Assembly: GCA_023101725.1 (NCBI GenBank)
Contig: JALJCO010008621.1
Coordinates: forward strand, 248,001 to 312,000
Reading direction: 5' to 3'
DNA: 64,000 nt
DNA from: Atherinomorus stipes
Taxonomy: Eukaryota > Chordata > Actinopteri > Atheriniformes > Atherinidae
Shown: positions 1-19,800 of the stretch, piece by piece
Layout of the letters: each line of letters opens with the position of its first letter
Position numbering within the stretch: position 1 is the first letter of the stretch
Made by a program: the position numbers and the translations under genes
The notes under the pieces: model-generated
Seen by the model: the letters and a program-made list of their open reading frames with translations, nothing else
What the model was told of the DNA's origin: nothing
Database searches by the model: none

Positions 1-864
1 CCATAAGCTGTTAATGATCAAGAGTCTGTTCATTCATCAGAGAAAAAATGAAGTAAAGGTCTGTAATGGATCCTAAGTTGAGGTTCATTGGTGAGTGTCA
101 AGTGTAACAGATGGTGTTATAAAAAAACAAAATACAGGTCACAGAAAAACAGAACTTTTAACAGCGTCCAAATCAATAATTTATTATTTTAATTATAGTA
201 TTTTATAATTAATTATAGTATTTTAATTATTCAGAATTCAGAACTTATCCAGCATTCTTGTTCTTTTACCAACCAGTCCTGAAGTGATGTAAACATTGCT
301 TTATTTTCGGCGTAAACCATCTATGATTGATATTTAAATTGATAAACTTCAGAGCAAAGCCATTAATTTACAACCAAAACCGAAGGCTCATGTTTGTACG
401 TTGACAGAAAAAGGGGTTTAATTACATATCTTTAAGTTTTCCTGAAAAATGTTTTTTTCTTTGTTTTTTTAAAACAAAACTTTAGGTTTGATTTGAGTAG
501 GTTTAAAAGAAAATATACACAGCTGAGCACAGCATTATTAAAAAGCTAAAGGACCACAGAAGAATACATAATGGTGATTTTGGATTTTAGATTTCTTTTC
601 TTGGTAAAGAAAAACATTTGTCCAAAGAATCTTGTCTCATAAGTGTAAAGTGGTTCTGATACAAGACTCTTTGGGCAGATGGAGCCTTGATGAACTTGGA
701 GCAGAATGATGGGAGAAGAACAGAATAGACAGGGAAAACTGGACTGTGATCCCAAACATAACGTCATCTGTCCAATGTGGTGTGGAACGACTGATATGTG
801 GTTGCCACAAGAACTGGGTCACCGGCATTTATCTGATGAAGTGTAACTACTTATTTTTATTTTT
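1..864. other. Non-coding, AT-rich sequence
   Basis: No exon-like segment or repeat of known type is recognised. The stretch holds short A/T runs and a few open frames with no family resemblance. It may be intron or upstream sequence of the periphilin-like gene on the + strand. Confidence 0.4.
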
Positions 865-1600
865 AACCTGTCTTGTCCAGCATCCAAGCAAGTAGAATGG
901 TGATCTGGCTGCTGTGTTGTGCCAAGAGTTATAGATATAAGACTCTTCTTGATATTTAACTATTATGCTTTATTTCTTTATTAGCAGCTTGCTGAATTTG
1001 CATATTAATGCTGGAGCTGACAAGAGGGGTGGGGGCAAAAGAAAGGAGCGCATAAACAGAAGAGATAGGGAGAGAGAAAAAGGAGACAACAGCTGCACCT
1101 GAAGGAAAACAAAACACCACCTGCAGCATCTACAGGAAAAAAAAGCTGACAATCATTGGGAGCTCCTATAAATAGACGGAGAAGCTGGGAAGAATCATAT
1201 CATGAACAACAGGTACAAAAACATCAGTAACAAAAATAAAGGATATAAAAGACATGAACACAACTGTAGTTATTAGTGATTAATGCCACAGGACATCACA
1301 GCAAATGTATCAGCATGCAAGTTAGTAAATGTAGCAACAAGCTATCAGACATGAATAGTGACGGATGATGAGTGCTTGTGCAAATGTGACAAGGCCTCCG
1401 TAAAGATTCGAGGCAGACGAGGGGGACTTCAGGTCCCGGGAAACCAGCAGCCACCCCAGAACACAGGCCCCAGCCAGAGAGCCGAGTGGCCTTGAGGCAC
1501 AGACCTTCGGGTCCAGGAGCGGTGGCCCCCCAGGCGCAGTATAACTACTGATGGATGAAATATTAATGGTAGTAACAGGGTTAGCTCTCAAATTTTAAGA
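865..1600 (+). repeat. Probable interspersed repeat, family unassigned
   Basis: The first 65 bases closely resemble a second stretch at about 61005-61070, in the same orientation. Both contain the words 'gtcc..ccagcat' and 'atctggctgctntgttgtg'. The rest of this copy includes GC-rich sequence at 1395-1545 that contrasts with its AT-rich surroundings. The right boundary is uncertain and no terminal repeats were seen. The family was not identified. Confidence 0.4.
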
Positions 1601-2268
1601 ACTCTATGATAAATTAATAAATAATTCTTCAATGGGAGCGAGTTGACCTCAACTAAAATGAGAATGTTTTTTTCTTACTGGTGACAAAACTGGCCACAGA
1701 AGAGGATCATGGTATACAGACATCATCACGTCTGGACATCTCGCGTTGTTCTGTGTGATCTGGACAACTTCACATTTATGTGCCTATCTTACAGCTTGGA
1801 TCGAGTAGATCCAGTTAACGTCCAGCAGCTGAAATCTGCTGCAGACTTTGTGCAGCCCTGCAGGATTTGCATCCATGCATTGAAAAGTAATCCTTATACA
1901 GTATTTATAGTTAGACTACTTTGTCCATTTTCCCTTTTCTTTATATACATTTTAATGCTGTACTAAAGCAAAATTGCAAGAATTATTTGCTGTCCAAACA
2001 TCCGCTGTCCTGACTATACTTGTGTCTTCCTATACAAATAATGATTGATTGACTAAGTAAATGTTTTATTGACTTGTAAGTACAAGATATGTGCTGCCAG
2101 TTTGTGAGATGCCACTTTAGTTGTTATATAATTCCCACTTTAGCCAGAGGGAACCCAGAACATCCCACATTCTCAGCACTAATACATTTTTGATTTTGAA
2201 AGCTGTGCAGCAGGTAGCATCAGCACTCATTTGGAGCTGGAATTGTGGCTCTGTTGAGGAAAAGATCT
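1601..2268. other. Non-coding sequence with one weak exon-like stretch
   Basis: At 1795-1890 a + strand frame follows a plausible acceptor (cttacag) and reads LDRVDPVNVQQLKSAADF, but no protein family is recognised and the downstream donor is weak. Nothing else in this stretch is supported. Confidence 0.25.
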
Positions 2269-3514
2269 GGGGCCTCATTTATAAAGCTTGCTTACGCACA
2301 AAACCGGGCTAGGAAGTGCGTAAGCAACTTCTTACGCAAGAGTTGGGATTTATATAAAAAAAAACTAGCTTAGGAATGTGCGTAACTTTAAGCAAACTAC
2401 AGGCCTTGCTTACTGTATGCACATTTTGGAGACTGCCCAGAGGAAAATCATTTTGGTAAGGAGATCTCAGAAAGGTCTCATTTACTTCTAGACAAATGTG
2501 AGATCCACATGAGAGCTGAATGAGACAACAGCTCATTTCTCCTGTTTCTCAGCCTTGTCTCCAGATGGAAAAGTGTCACAAAATCTCAACCTAGTCTCAC
2601 TTCCAGTTCCAAAGGAGATCTCAATTAATTCTCAGGATGTCTGCATTAAGTCTCAAATAAGATTATTTCTCCGAGTGAATTTTAGTAGAAACAAAAGAGA
2701 CATTCATGAGAACGGTTTGAAACCTAATGAAGCTGGGATGAGATCTCCTTTTTTCTCTCCTGAGATGCAAAAGAGAAAGCTTTGAGAAGTAAAATTTTTC
2801 TCTGGGTGGGGATTGAGCCCTGTGCAGGCTCTGCATACGTTCTGTCACTCTCAAACATTTAATTCCCCCTTCATATCAAATTATTGTCATAGATTGACTT
2901 TACAGGATTCAAACCAGCAGCGTTATGCTACGCAGTTGATCTAAAACTATAAGAACCTCTCAAATGGATGTTCTGTGTTCTGCACACAGTCACACTGACA
3001 CAGCGTTTCCTCCACCGTTCCACAGCGCAACTCCTAAAATAGACCTCTGTTACATCATTTACCACCACAACAACCTGCTGTCACTCAGCAGACTTTAGTT
3101 TATCTGTAATTCCACTGTGACACCCAAATGTAATGTTTTTGTGAGGCTCCAACTCACCAACAAGCACCTCCACTTCAGTCTCCATGAAATTACCATTTAT
3201 TGTCTTTTCAGTCGCCAGGATTAAGCTTTAAATGCCTCACATCAGCTGGCTCATTTATATGCAGAAACATCCATAAGGTGCTTTGCATTGACTATTTATG
3301 GAGGAATGTGGGCGTGTAGAGGGCGGCATATGAGCCAAATTCACCTGCGCAAACTTCCAGGAAGAGTGTGATTTATAAAGGGGAAATTGCTTAAATCTGC
3401 GCGTACACACAGTTTCATAAATCGGCATATTTTTTGGCCGACGCAAACTTTTGGTTTTGGGCGCAAGTACACTTTTAGTAAGAATCTTACGCACAGTTTT
3501 ATAAATGAGGCCCC
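2269..3514. mobile_element. Non-autonomous DNA transposon, Harbinger-like (tentative)
   Basis: The two ends are inverted copies: 2269 begins GGGGCCTCATTTATAAA and 3514 ends with its reverse complement. The motif CTTACGCA or its complement recurs just inside both ends (about 2290, 2317, 2331, 2378, 3487), as expected for subterminal transposase-binding repeats. The 1.25 kb interior codes for no transposase. Two tRNA B-box-like words lie inside on the - strand (near 2815 and 2905). No clear target-site duplication was found, so the superfamily is a guess from the look of the termini. Confidence 0.7.
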
Positions 3515-3802
3515 TGACCTTTAGACTGCTGAAAACCCCACCACGTTTACAAACTATGAAACTTACCTGTGGACTATTAACCTGAAGAATCCATATTCAG
3601 CCATTTCTGCCATTACTACTATCTTCTGCTTCAATTTTGTTGTACTGCATATAATAATGCTACTTATCACATATGTGGTTAGGATGGTTGAAAAATAGAC
3701 ATCATCATTTTCCTCTGTGTTGATGTGATGCTTGGCTTTGAGCCCATGTTTTATGGTGTGACTCCTACAGTGTTCCTCCTGTTTGGTCCTTTTTTTTTTC
3801 AG
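3515..3802 (+). other. Intron of the periphilin-like gene
   Basis: This is sequence upstream of the exon at 3803. It ends in a long polypyrimidine tract and AG (3791-3802), a strong 3' splice site. No upstream exon was recognised between 1 and 3802. Confidence 0.55.
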
Positions 3803-3961
3803 ATTTCTCAGAGTGACAGGAACCAAAGCAGGGAAAGAGACCACAGGACATCCAAAAGCAAAGACAGAGAGCGAAGCAGAGATGGAGAGCTTCCTTTAAC
3901 TGCAAGCCAGACGGCGGCACGAGACAGAGCCATCCAACAAAAGAGGAGAGAGATAGATGAG
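3803..3961 (+). CDS. pphln1: Periphilin-1-like, penultimate coding exon
   Basis: This 159-nt exon is open in phase 0. It encodes an Arg/Ser/Asp/Glu-rich stretch followed by LTASQTAARDRAIQQKRREI, which starts the conserved C-terminal helical region of periphilin. In human PPHLN1 that region forms coiled-coil contacts with TASOR in the HUSH silencing complex (established knowledge). The acceptor is a run of T then CAG. The donor is GAG|GTGGGG, weak but exactly in phase with the next exon. The exon join falls at the IDE|VYYQ position, matching my memory of the vertebrate family (IEQ|VYRQ). Which periphilin gene this is (PPHLN1 itself or a fish paralogue) is not settled. Confidence 0.75.
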
Positions 3962-4760
3962 GTGGGGAAGCGTAGTTACGCAAACATAAACACATATAGA
4001 GTAAACTATGAGGAAAAAGTTGGGTTATAAAATGAAAGAGGATGAGAGAGAGGTAATATAATCTCTCTCAAGGGAAAGTGTGTCAGAATACAGATCTTAG
4101 AGAGAGCTGGAAGAGATAAAATGAAAAACAAAAGATGTGTTTGTTGCAGCTTAAACATGCATTTTAAAGTGCTGAACTTGAGGCAGCATAAGTGCCATTA
4201 TTGGTTGCACTTTGCCATGCCTGGCACAAAAGGCTTGTTCACTGTTGGATGGTGTATTTCTTCTATTTTTATGTCTCTGATCAAAAAAGTGAAACTGGCT
4301 CACCTGTATCATAAGAGGCTCCAGCACGTGCTCTAATGCTGCCTTCAATGTGACAGACATCACATGAGGCTGTGCTCATCGCTGTGTTTGTGTAAGAGAC
4401 TCTACGTGCGTTTCCACCCACTTGACAGAGAAGATGGTCTCTTGCTTTTTTTCATATCTCCATGGTTGCAGGAATATAGAAACACGGCAAGAAAAAAAAA
4501 AAAGCGGTCTGGCAAAAAGGAGCTGATGCAAAAATGTCCAGAAAAGTCACTGCAAAGATGATGCTTTTTAACAGTGTGCATGTGAGCTTTTCTGTGGATT
4601 ATTTATCCATGCAGTGGTGTTGCATGACAAGACGTCTCCCTTAACTCATTTGTTACTCTTTTTTCCCTCCTGACACTTCTGCTTTTTCTTATGAGTGTCC
4701 TCCCACCTCCTCTCTCATTTCATCCTGTGCCCTGAAGCCATAATTATCTTTGTTTTTCAG
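3962..4760 (+). other. Intron between the last two periphilin-like exons
   Basis: An 799-nt GT-AG intron that ends in tttgtttttcag. The open frames inside show no family resemblance. No repeat was recognised apart from a short A run near 4490. Confidence 0.7.
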
Positions 4761-4943
4761 GTGTATTACCAGGAATGTGAAATGTTCGGCCTTGTAGCAA
4801 AGATGCTTATTGCAAAAGATCCATCCCTGGAGCGTCCCATCCAGTCCTCGCTGCAGGAGAACCTCCGGGACATTGGCAAGCGCTGTGTGGAGGCCATGGA
4901 GAAATTTATTAAAGACTATGACTCAAGGGAACTGTTGCATTAA
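4761..4943 (+). CDS. pphln1: Periphilin-1-like, last coding exon
   Basis: Sixty residues then TAA. The sequence begins VYYQECEMFGLVAKMLIAKD and ends in DYDSRELLH. It closely matches the C-terminus of vertebrate periphilin-1, where the equivalent motifs are VYRQDCETFG, KMLIEKDPSLE, IGERCVEEL and FIAEYD (from memory). In human this segment is part of the helical C-terminal domain used for dimer formation and TASOR binding in the HUSH complex, which represses retroelements in the nucleus. The gene is tail to tail with prickle2, as PPHLN1 is with PRICKLE1 in human. The exon is intact; the N-terminal Ser/Arg-rich part of the protein is not in the window. Confidence 0.85.
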   Translation: MYYQECEMFGLVAKMLIAKDPSLERPIQSSLQENLRDIGKRCVEAMEKFIKDYDSRELLH

Positions 4944-5300
4944 TCAGACAAACACAGCCTTGTCTGTCTTTACCAGTTTTCCCTCTTGGTTAATTATTTA
5001 CAATGGAGTTCAATTGGTGGAACACTGCCTTTATGTTTTCTTACTTGCAATCTTCTTATATGTTCCTGTTTGATTCCTAAACAAAGTTTCACCCTGTTCC
5101 CCGACTAGTATTGATAACTGATCAGAACTGGAAATGTAAAGGAAACTTTGAGGATTTAAGAATGTGTTAATAACAATCAAAGAAATACTCTAGTGATTTA
5201 CATTTAAATGTTATAATGAAAACTTCAGAAATGTATAATGTTATATGACATAATTTATTCTTACTTGCTTTTTGATAATTAAACTTTTTGCATATTGTGT
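4944..5300 (+). terminator. 3' UTR and poly(A) signal of the periphilin-like gene
   Basis: AT-rich sequence after the stop codon. An ATTAAA hexamer lies at 5278-5283, about 335 bases past the stop, and is the best candidate cleavage signal. The transcript end is inferred, not shown. Confidence 0.5.
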
Positions 5301-5616
5301 AAAACTGTATGTGGTCCAAAATATCTTTAGCACCTTACTCATGGGTGTATGGGTAAAATCAGGTCAAAGTAGAAAAAAGAGGTCAAAGTAGGAAAAAGTT
5401 AATGGGTCTGTAGATAAGCAGGATACACATTGTTGTTTATGATCAAGGTATTTTTCATTTAAGAAAGTGATGATTATTTCTTCTCATATGTTATAGAACT
5501 TGAATCAAGTATCAGAGTGTTTTTTTTTTTTAATGGAGCCAAATCCCTGTTATTGCAGCACAAAATTGTTCATATTTCAGTTGTAAAATGTCTTGTTTAC
5601 ACACACCAAATCAGGG
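5301..5616. other. Intergenic sequence
   Basis: No feature recognised, except a short tandem duplication of 'aggtcaaagta' near 5360-5395 and an 11-T run at 5521. Confidence 0.4.
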
Positions 5617-5850
5617 ATCACTAACTCCAGACTTTTTGCATCAGTACCCTGCAGGTTTTGGAAGATTCCCTGCTGAAACACACCTGATGCAATCAATGAG
5701 TCATTAAGAGGCTTGTGCAGAATGACAGCAAACTGTTTGGGGAACTATTTCCTTTAAACCAGGTGTGTTACAGCAGGGAAACCTCTAAAAGCTGCAGGAC
5801 ACTTCACATATTGACCTGCAGGTGAGGTACAGAGTTGATCCCTGCACCAG
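5617..5850. mobile_element. Palindromic MITE (fish hAT-like type)
   Basis: The left half carries tgcaggttttggaagattcc and then ctgctgaaacacacctg. The right half carries its approximate complement, caggtgtgtta followed by cagcagggaaacctctaaaa. The whole folds on itself across about 235 bp. A related half-copy lies at about 42135-42175 (caggtgtgttgaagcaagg). No coding capacity. Confidence 0.65.
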
Positions 5851-7166
5851 GTGATCCAAAGTTTTATCCTCCTTCTTAGAAAGTAGCCCTTGCAGATAGC
5901 CTCCTGGATTGGAGAGAAAAGGGCAAACCATTGTGTACAGATGATTGCATCAGATCATCTCTGTAATGGGAAAGGCTTAAGGGATGCTCTTGGTCCACAG
6001 TGGTAAGTATTCACTGGACAAAAAACTAGCCACAGGGTTTTCAGGACTTTCCTGTAGCACATCTGATCCAAAGCAGTTCCAACATGCAACAGAAAGCCTG
6101 AATAAGAAACATTGGTTTTTCATTCAGCTACAATAAAGGATATGCAGGATCCATGTTTTTGGAGCTTGGCCCAGAAAATGGGATCACAGAGCGTGTAAAA
6201 TCAGCATAGCAACTAGGAATAAAAAGTGAAGCACATGCTGTAAGGGCACACCACTGACAGTTGCTAAGTGAGAGCTTCAAGCTTCAATTGGTCTGCTCTC
6301 ATTCATATAATAAGTAATCAATAATCCTGCTGATCATTTCAGTGATCAAATAAAAATCATTGTAATTATTCTGATGGATTCATGATTCGGTCTTTTGCAG
6401 ACAGAACAAGACTGATCACGTTGTGGGAAAAATTATATGTTGCAAAAAAAAAAAAACCCAACTAAACAACAACAACAAAAAAAAAAACAGTGACCTGTAG
6501 AACATGAACAAATTTTAAGGTTTGACAGGCTCTTGAATCTCATCAACATTTGTTTGTTACTCCACCACCAAACCACTTAAAGCTTAAAAGCACTTGGAGC
6601 TTTGAAATCCCATGAAACAGAACTTACTTTAGACAGTTTTTTTCTGTGGCCATAGGCATGGGGTAAACCCTGCAGCAAAAACTTGACAGGTTCTAAAATG
6701 TAAGAGTTGCATGAAAAGAATTCAATGAATGAGTTCAACTTTGGGCCTAAAAAAAAGGTATACTTTGAATGACATTTATGGGAGCAACTGTTGTTTCCAG
6801 GGACACAGAGCTGAACTGCAGTCCCATCCACAAGGTTTTGTTGGTGTACAAAGGCAATGCTCTCTCTACATTGTATTCCTGATGCTCATTTCAATCCTAA
6901 TATAGTTGTCATGGGTTTAGACCCGAAAAGGACAAGGAACTAGCATCTCAATTAGTCTAAATTTAGGTGACTCACATTGCTGCTAACTGCTGGCATTTAA
7001 TGATAACTTGATGCTCTTCCCACACATCCATATATGTCCACTTTTAGCACCAAAAGCCACAATCCAGTCGGTTAATGGGATACCAGACCATGACATGGAC
7101 AAAGGGGGAAGAATGCTCTGCTGTGATTGGTGGAAGCGGTAGGTTATTAGATTAAACAGCAGCACT
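5851..7166. other. Intergenic sequence
   Basis: Between the two convergent genes. It holds A runs near 6447 and 6477. Several open frames lack any family resemblance. Confidence 0.4.
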
Positions 7167-7490
7167 CTATCCGTTTCTGAAGGGTGTTTTGCTTCTTTCA
7201 TGCAACACAGCCATGGTAAAGAGGCTGTATGTCTGAATGTCCACCTCAGTAGGACTAGGCTTTGCATGGACTTTATTGTCCAGTGAAGCATACTTAAAAG
7301 TCCAAGTTTGTTTTCCATTCCAACTCCTCCAGAATGAACTCCAGTAAGACTCTCCTAGAAGATTATTAGAGATATCCACCACATATCCATCCATATCCAT
7401 CACATGCAAGTCAATCTGTGATTTTAGAAAGCTGCAGTTGGTTATATGGATCTGAGGGTCCGGATTAAACACATCAAAAAAGTATTTGGA
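7060..7490 (-). pseudogene. Unidentified coding-like stretch, possibly a decayed gene
   Basis: On the - strand, from about 7545 to 7167, an uninterrupted frame of about 125 codons reads like real protein, with the words YFFDVFNPDPQIHITN, LHVMDMDGYVVDISNN and SYWSSFWRSWNGKQTWTFKY. After its stop, a different frame continues plausibly (for example EHSSPFVHVMVWYPINRLD near 7090-7140), which suggests frameshift decay. It lies 1.3 kb past the prickle2 stop on the same strand, so it could instead be chance sequence in a long 3' UTR. I do not recognise the family. Confidence 0.3.
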
Positions 7491-7639
7491 TAGATGACCA
7501 TTAAGTGTGGTCCAAATATCAATAATTCTGTGGATTCTTCAAAACCTTTGGACAGAGCTCCAAACCTGCTCGGAAGCAGAACCGTGCCTCAGTCAGAGGC
7601 TAGTCTCAACCACACAACCTTTTACAATTTCACAGTTGT

Positions 7640-8793
7640 TTGTAGAACACTTTATTTTCAGTATGAGACAACAACAACAAATCAACATGCAAGCCTCCCT
7701 ATCTCTATCATGTTATACAAATAATGATTCTTTAGTTACAAAATATATAAATATTTAAGACCATATGTACAGAACATTTACAGTACTACATCCATGATTA
7801 AAGTTTATTACTATATATACATTTAACAGCTATTTTTCTTTAATATGATTATAATTATTGTTTTGCATTATTATTATTATCATTGTTAGCATTACTATAA
7901 TTTTTTTGTTATTCTTAATCATCTATAGGTAACTCTCAAAAAACAAAAGCATGTTGCAGAAGAGAAAACGGGACCATACCTGACGTTACTGTGCCTGAAT
8001 GATCAAGAAGCAGAGGCTGTTTGGCACTCTGTCCTTGGTAAAGCATGGAGAGCTGGCTATGTAGAGCACAAGGTTCAACAGACTTTTGTACAGGGTGATA
8101 ACAGGGCTAGCAAGCCAACACTATATTCCAGCAGCATTTGGATTCCACTGAGGTAAACAATGACACAGCTTGGAATCTAGCACATAGCTTTTACTACCCC
8201 AACACAATCTCGTTTGTCCACATAGAATAAGTTGACTGCCCAGGGTTTGGATCACTGAGCTGCGACGTGAACTGCCAGATCACTGCGGTTCGACCAGTTT
8301 TACTTCCCTTTTTTAGTCTGTGAAGAAGTTTTTCAATCCCTCTGTGACATGGATACGCTCACAGACAGACACGCACATACATCATGTTATTTACCTTGAC
8401 CACAGTATATTTAGCAGTCAAATTCGTCAGTGCTTTCTGTTGCCATCATTGGAGTTGATCTCCATCATTCTAAACATTCCCGTTGTGTAAGCCAGCTGAG
8501 CTTCCTCTTATGATTAGATCATTCTGTGTAGGTGTACACAAACACTACCCGGTGTAGAGTTGTGTAAGCTCACAAGCACAAAAAAGGGCCTTTTTTTCTG
8601 TTTCTCCTGAACCCCAGCACACACAAATACACACAAACACACACACACGCAGATACAAACTATTCACTCTCACTCTCAACAATCTCAATCTCACCTTCCC
8701 ACTCGCTCTGTTCCTCCTCTTTGCTGCTTTCCTCTGTCTTCTTAACATTCTCCCTCTCTCTCTGTCTTATCTCTCTCAATCTCCTTGCTCTAT
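7640..8793 (-). other. prickle2: Probable prickle2 3' UTR
   Basis: This sequence follows the prickle2 stop codon on the - strand. It includes a CA-rich tract (8612-8652 on the + strand). Two AATAAA hexamers on the - strand, at 7804-7809 and 7651-7656, are candidate poly(A) signals and would give a 3' UTR of roughly 1.0-1.15 kb. The stretch at 7720-7930 is extremely AT-rich. The transcript end is inferred. Confidence 0.45.
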
Positions 8794-16785
<7,992 letters not shown>

Positions 16786-16790
16786 GGTGG

Positions 16791-16811
16791 TCACAACATG
16801 CTCCTGTACAT
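16791..16811 (-). promoter_or_regulatory. prickle2: Short upstream ORF before the prickle2 start
   Basis: An ATG at 16811-16809 opens a six-codon frame (MYRSML) that stops at TGA only five bases before the main ATG. It could reduce main-frame initiation or allow reinitiation. No experimental support is available from the sequence. Confidence 0.45.
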
Positions 16812-16838
16812 GCACCGATTCAGAGGGCACAGGTGTTC

Positions 16839-19800
16839 CTGTTGGGGAAGCAGACAAGTATGAGTGTAGAATAGGAGCAACAGAAATGGGGGGAAAAAAA
16901 AGACTGAGGTGATCATTAAAGATCTGGAAGACTTCTCACTGCTATTTCTCAACCCAGTCTAACAGTGAAACATGAAATAGTCCTGAAAACTTAAAGAGTA
17001 GAGATTTTTTTGTGCTAGTGGAGTTAAAGATAACTCCATAGAGGAACGCTGTCATTGCATTTTGTGAAATAGTCACAAAACAACTGTTGAATCACAATCA
17101 AAAAGTTCAAATTTGGAGATTAGAATGGATTGGGGGATGCGGTGACACAAATAACAGTCAATCCAAATAATCATCATTTGCATTAGAACATATTTCAAGC
17201 TTTAACTTTGTGGTTAAGATGATCTGATTTGTAAGGGTGGGAGGAAAAAAAAAGAAAAATAAAAAATTGTGAGGTTTTTTTTGTTTAACGATTTTAAATA
17301 GATTTTTTTGTTCAAAATATATACATATATATTTCAAACTTAGGTGCTTTATTTCAGTCTGTTTATAAGCTGCGGCGTGGGGAAAATAAGTTACCACTTT
17401 TCTCCGGCAGAGGGCGAATGTTTCTTTACGACTATCTAGTAACATATTAAATCAGTTTACAGGAAAAACTTTAAAACAAGGTGTAGAATAGTGAACAATT
17501 TGGTCTAGTGTTAAGAAATTTTAATAAAAACGACCAGAATATTGAAGCATCACAATTTAAATCAAATCAATATTTAAAAAAATTGCAAAAGAATTGAATC
17601 GGAGAAAAGCATATTCTCCAGGTCCTACTGTTTTGTGACATTTTTAGGTTTCTCCATGAGACTTGGATGGGATTACTGGTAATATTACATATGCACTTTG
17701 TCATGGTGGCTGTTCTTTCAGATTTATTTTTTTCTAGGTTTAAGGCTTGTTATCACATATGGTCCCTTGCTATTTTCTTTCCTCTTTGCACCTTACAGTT
17801 CATTTCACTTTGTTGCTGTTGCTAATTAGCATACCTGTTTCCACCTTCTACAATCACATTCAGCAGATCTTAAAAATCCAGTTTTTGTTCCCTCCATTTC
17901 TTGTCAGAATCTGCTTTTGAACAATCATACAGTAACTGATTCAGCAAGTACTTTTAAAAAAGTTTTTTTAAACCAATTTTTTCCATATTGAGAGTCTTGA
18001 AACAACGCTGTTTCAAGTCAACCTTTATTGAGAGTCATTGGGTTTAAATATCTAACATAATTCCCGAGAAGAAATGAATGCTTATAAATTTGCTCAGCAT
18101 AAGTTAGCATGTTTGCTGAAGTAATAATTTCTCTTCACAGTACACCCTTTATCATACCTGCAGGGTTCAAATTACACAGAGGCGTTTGGGGGAGCCTTAA
18201 TTTTGGGTGTACACTGTGATTTCACAAGTCACGTGCATGCATATATTCGTACACGGCAGCACAGTTAGAGCATAGTTCCAGCCAAAAGCAGTCAACTATA
18301 TGCTCGTCCACTGCCATGCGCATGCTCATAATGATCGAATCATAGTCATGATTTAATGCAATCCGTTGGTTTCCTTATAAGCTATTATTTATCTATTTAT
18401 TTAAATTGACTTCTATGAGTACTGATTGGCTCTCAACTGGCCTAAATAAATAAATAAAATAAAATAAAATAAAATTGTTTTTCTACAAATTGGATCCAAG
18501 TCACTTTTTTGGATAAAAAGACAGGCAATTTAGACTGTATGCTCATAAATACTTCTCGAGCCAATCAAATGACACTTTAAGTGCCTTCTGGATCACTCAC
18601 AACATGAAACACAAGGATAATCTCAAATCAAAGCAAGTGTAGCAGTAACCATTGATGGCGTTTCCACGAGCAGCAGCTTTTATCAGATACCATAAAGTAC
18701 TATACTGCAGACATGGGCATTTACAGTTGATTTCTACCCCAGAAACTCATAAACATACTGTAGATTTTTCATTTCTGGATATACAACCAGTATAAGCAAC
18801 TTTAGATGTTTGGTCGGATATGTAAATGGCAAAATAGTTCTTGATGATGACTCTAGAATATGTCTTATATGACCGCTGATTTGACCAAAATTTTTATGGA
18901 GGAAACAAACATCAGGATCAAATTTGACTGAAATTCAGAGACACTATAATGATGACACAAATCTAAAACCAAATGTGCTTCCAGAAATTAAGTCAGTGGG
19001 ATTAATCCCCCAGGAATCGTTGGTATCAGTTGAAGATTTCACAAGAAGGTTTCTAATAGATTTTTCCTTTTGAACTGAAGGACAAACTGACCAAAAGGGT
19101 AGCATTTCCATCAGTGGGGCAAATTTATTAAGTCCAGTTAATGTTACTATTGAGAAAATAAATTGAATATCACATCAGATATCCAGTTTTAAGACATAAT
19201 CGTGGCTGCATGTACCATTCAATCTGCAGTCCCAGCTTTGCTCGGCTGTACGGACACAAGATCAAATCTTCTCCTCCTTTCTATTTGAGAGGGAGCAGCT
19301 GCACACATTACTGGCACATGAATAATTAACAGAAGTAGGTATTGCCTTCATAATCAAAGTATGAAAATGACATGCAATTCATTTTGCAGACTGCTTGCAT
19401 ATTCAGTGAGGCAGCAATGAGCACTAGAGTGTGTGGTGTTTATGTCTTATATGTCATTATTTTTTAAAACTGCTGAGTAAAGAGATTTTAAATGCAGTCA
19501 ATGTACGTTGCAGGAAAAAAAAAAACCTGTTGTATAGTTTTTCACAATCTCCAAACCTTCAAAAATAAAAACCTACAACGACAGTTTAACTTGGGTTGTT
19601 ACAATGTCACAAGAGCACAATCTGACCTGTCAGTGCAGATAATGTGACAACAGATGAGGCACTTGTTCTGTATCTGCAGGTAATGTATCAAGGTCTGAAC
19701 GGTTCACTGATGATAACGACAACAGATGATGGTTGGGAAAAACGTCTAAGGAGCCCCATACATTGTTGATTCCACAGGATTTCCCTCAAAACACAGCAGC

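Noticed and set aside
1795..1890. An upstream exon of the periphilin-like gene
   Set aside because: The acceptor is plausible but the translation does not resemble periphilin, and the donor is weak.
16786..16857. An earlier prickle2 start giving extra N-terminal residues ([10 protein letters not shown])
   Set aside because: That frame has no ATG; it starts only at a TTG and crosses the splice acceptor at 16839. The ATG at 16785 has a good context and aligns with the human start region.
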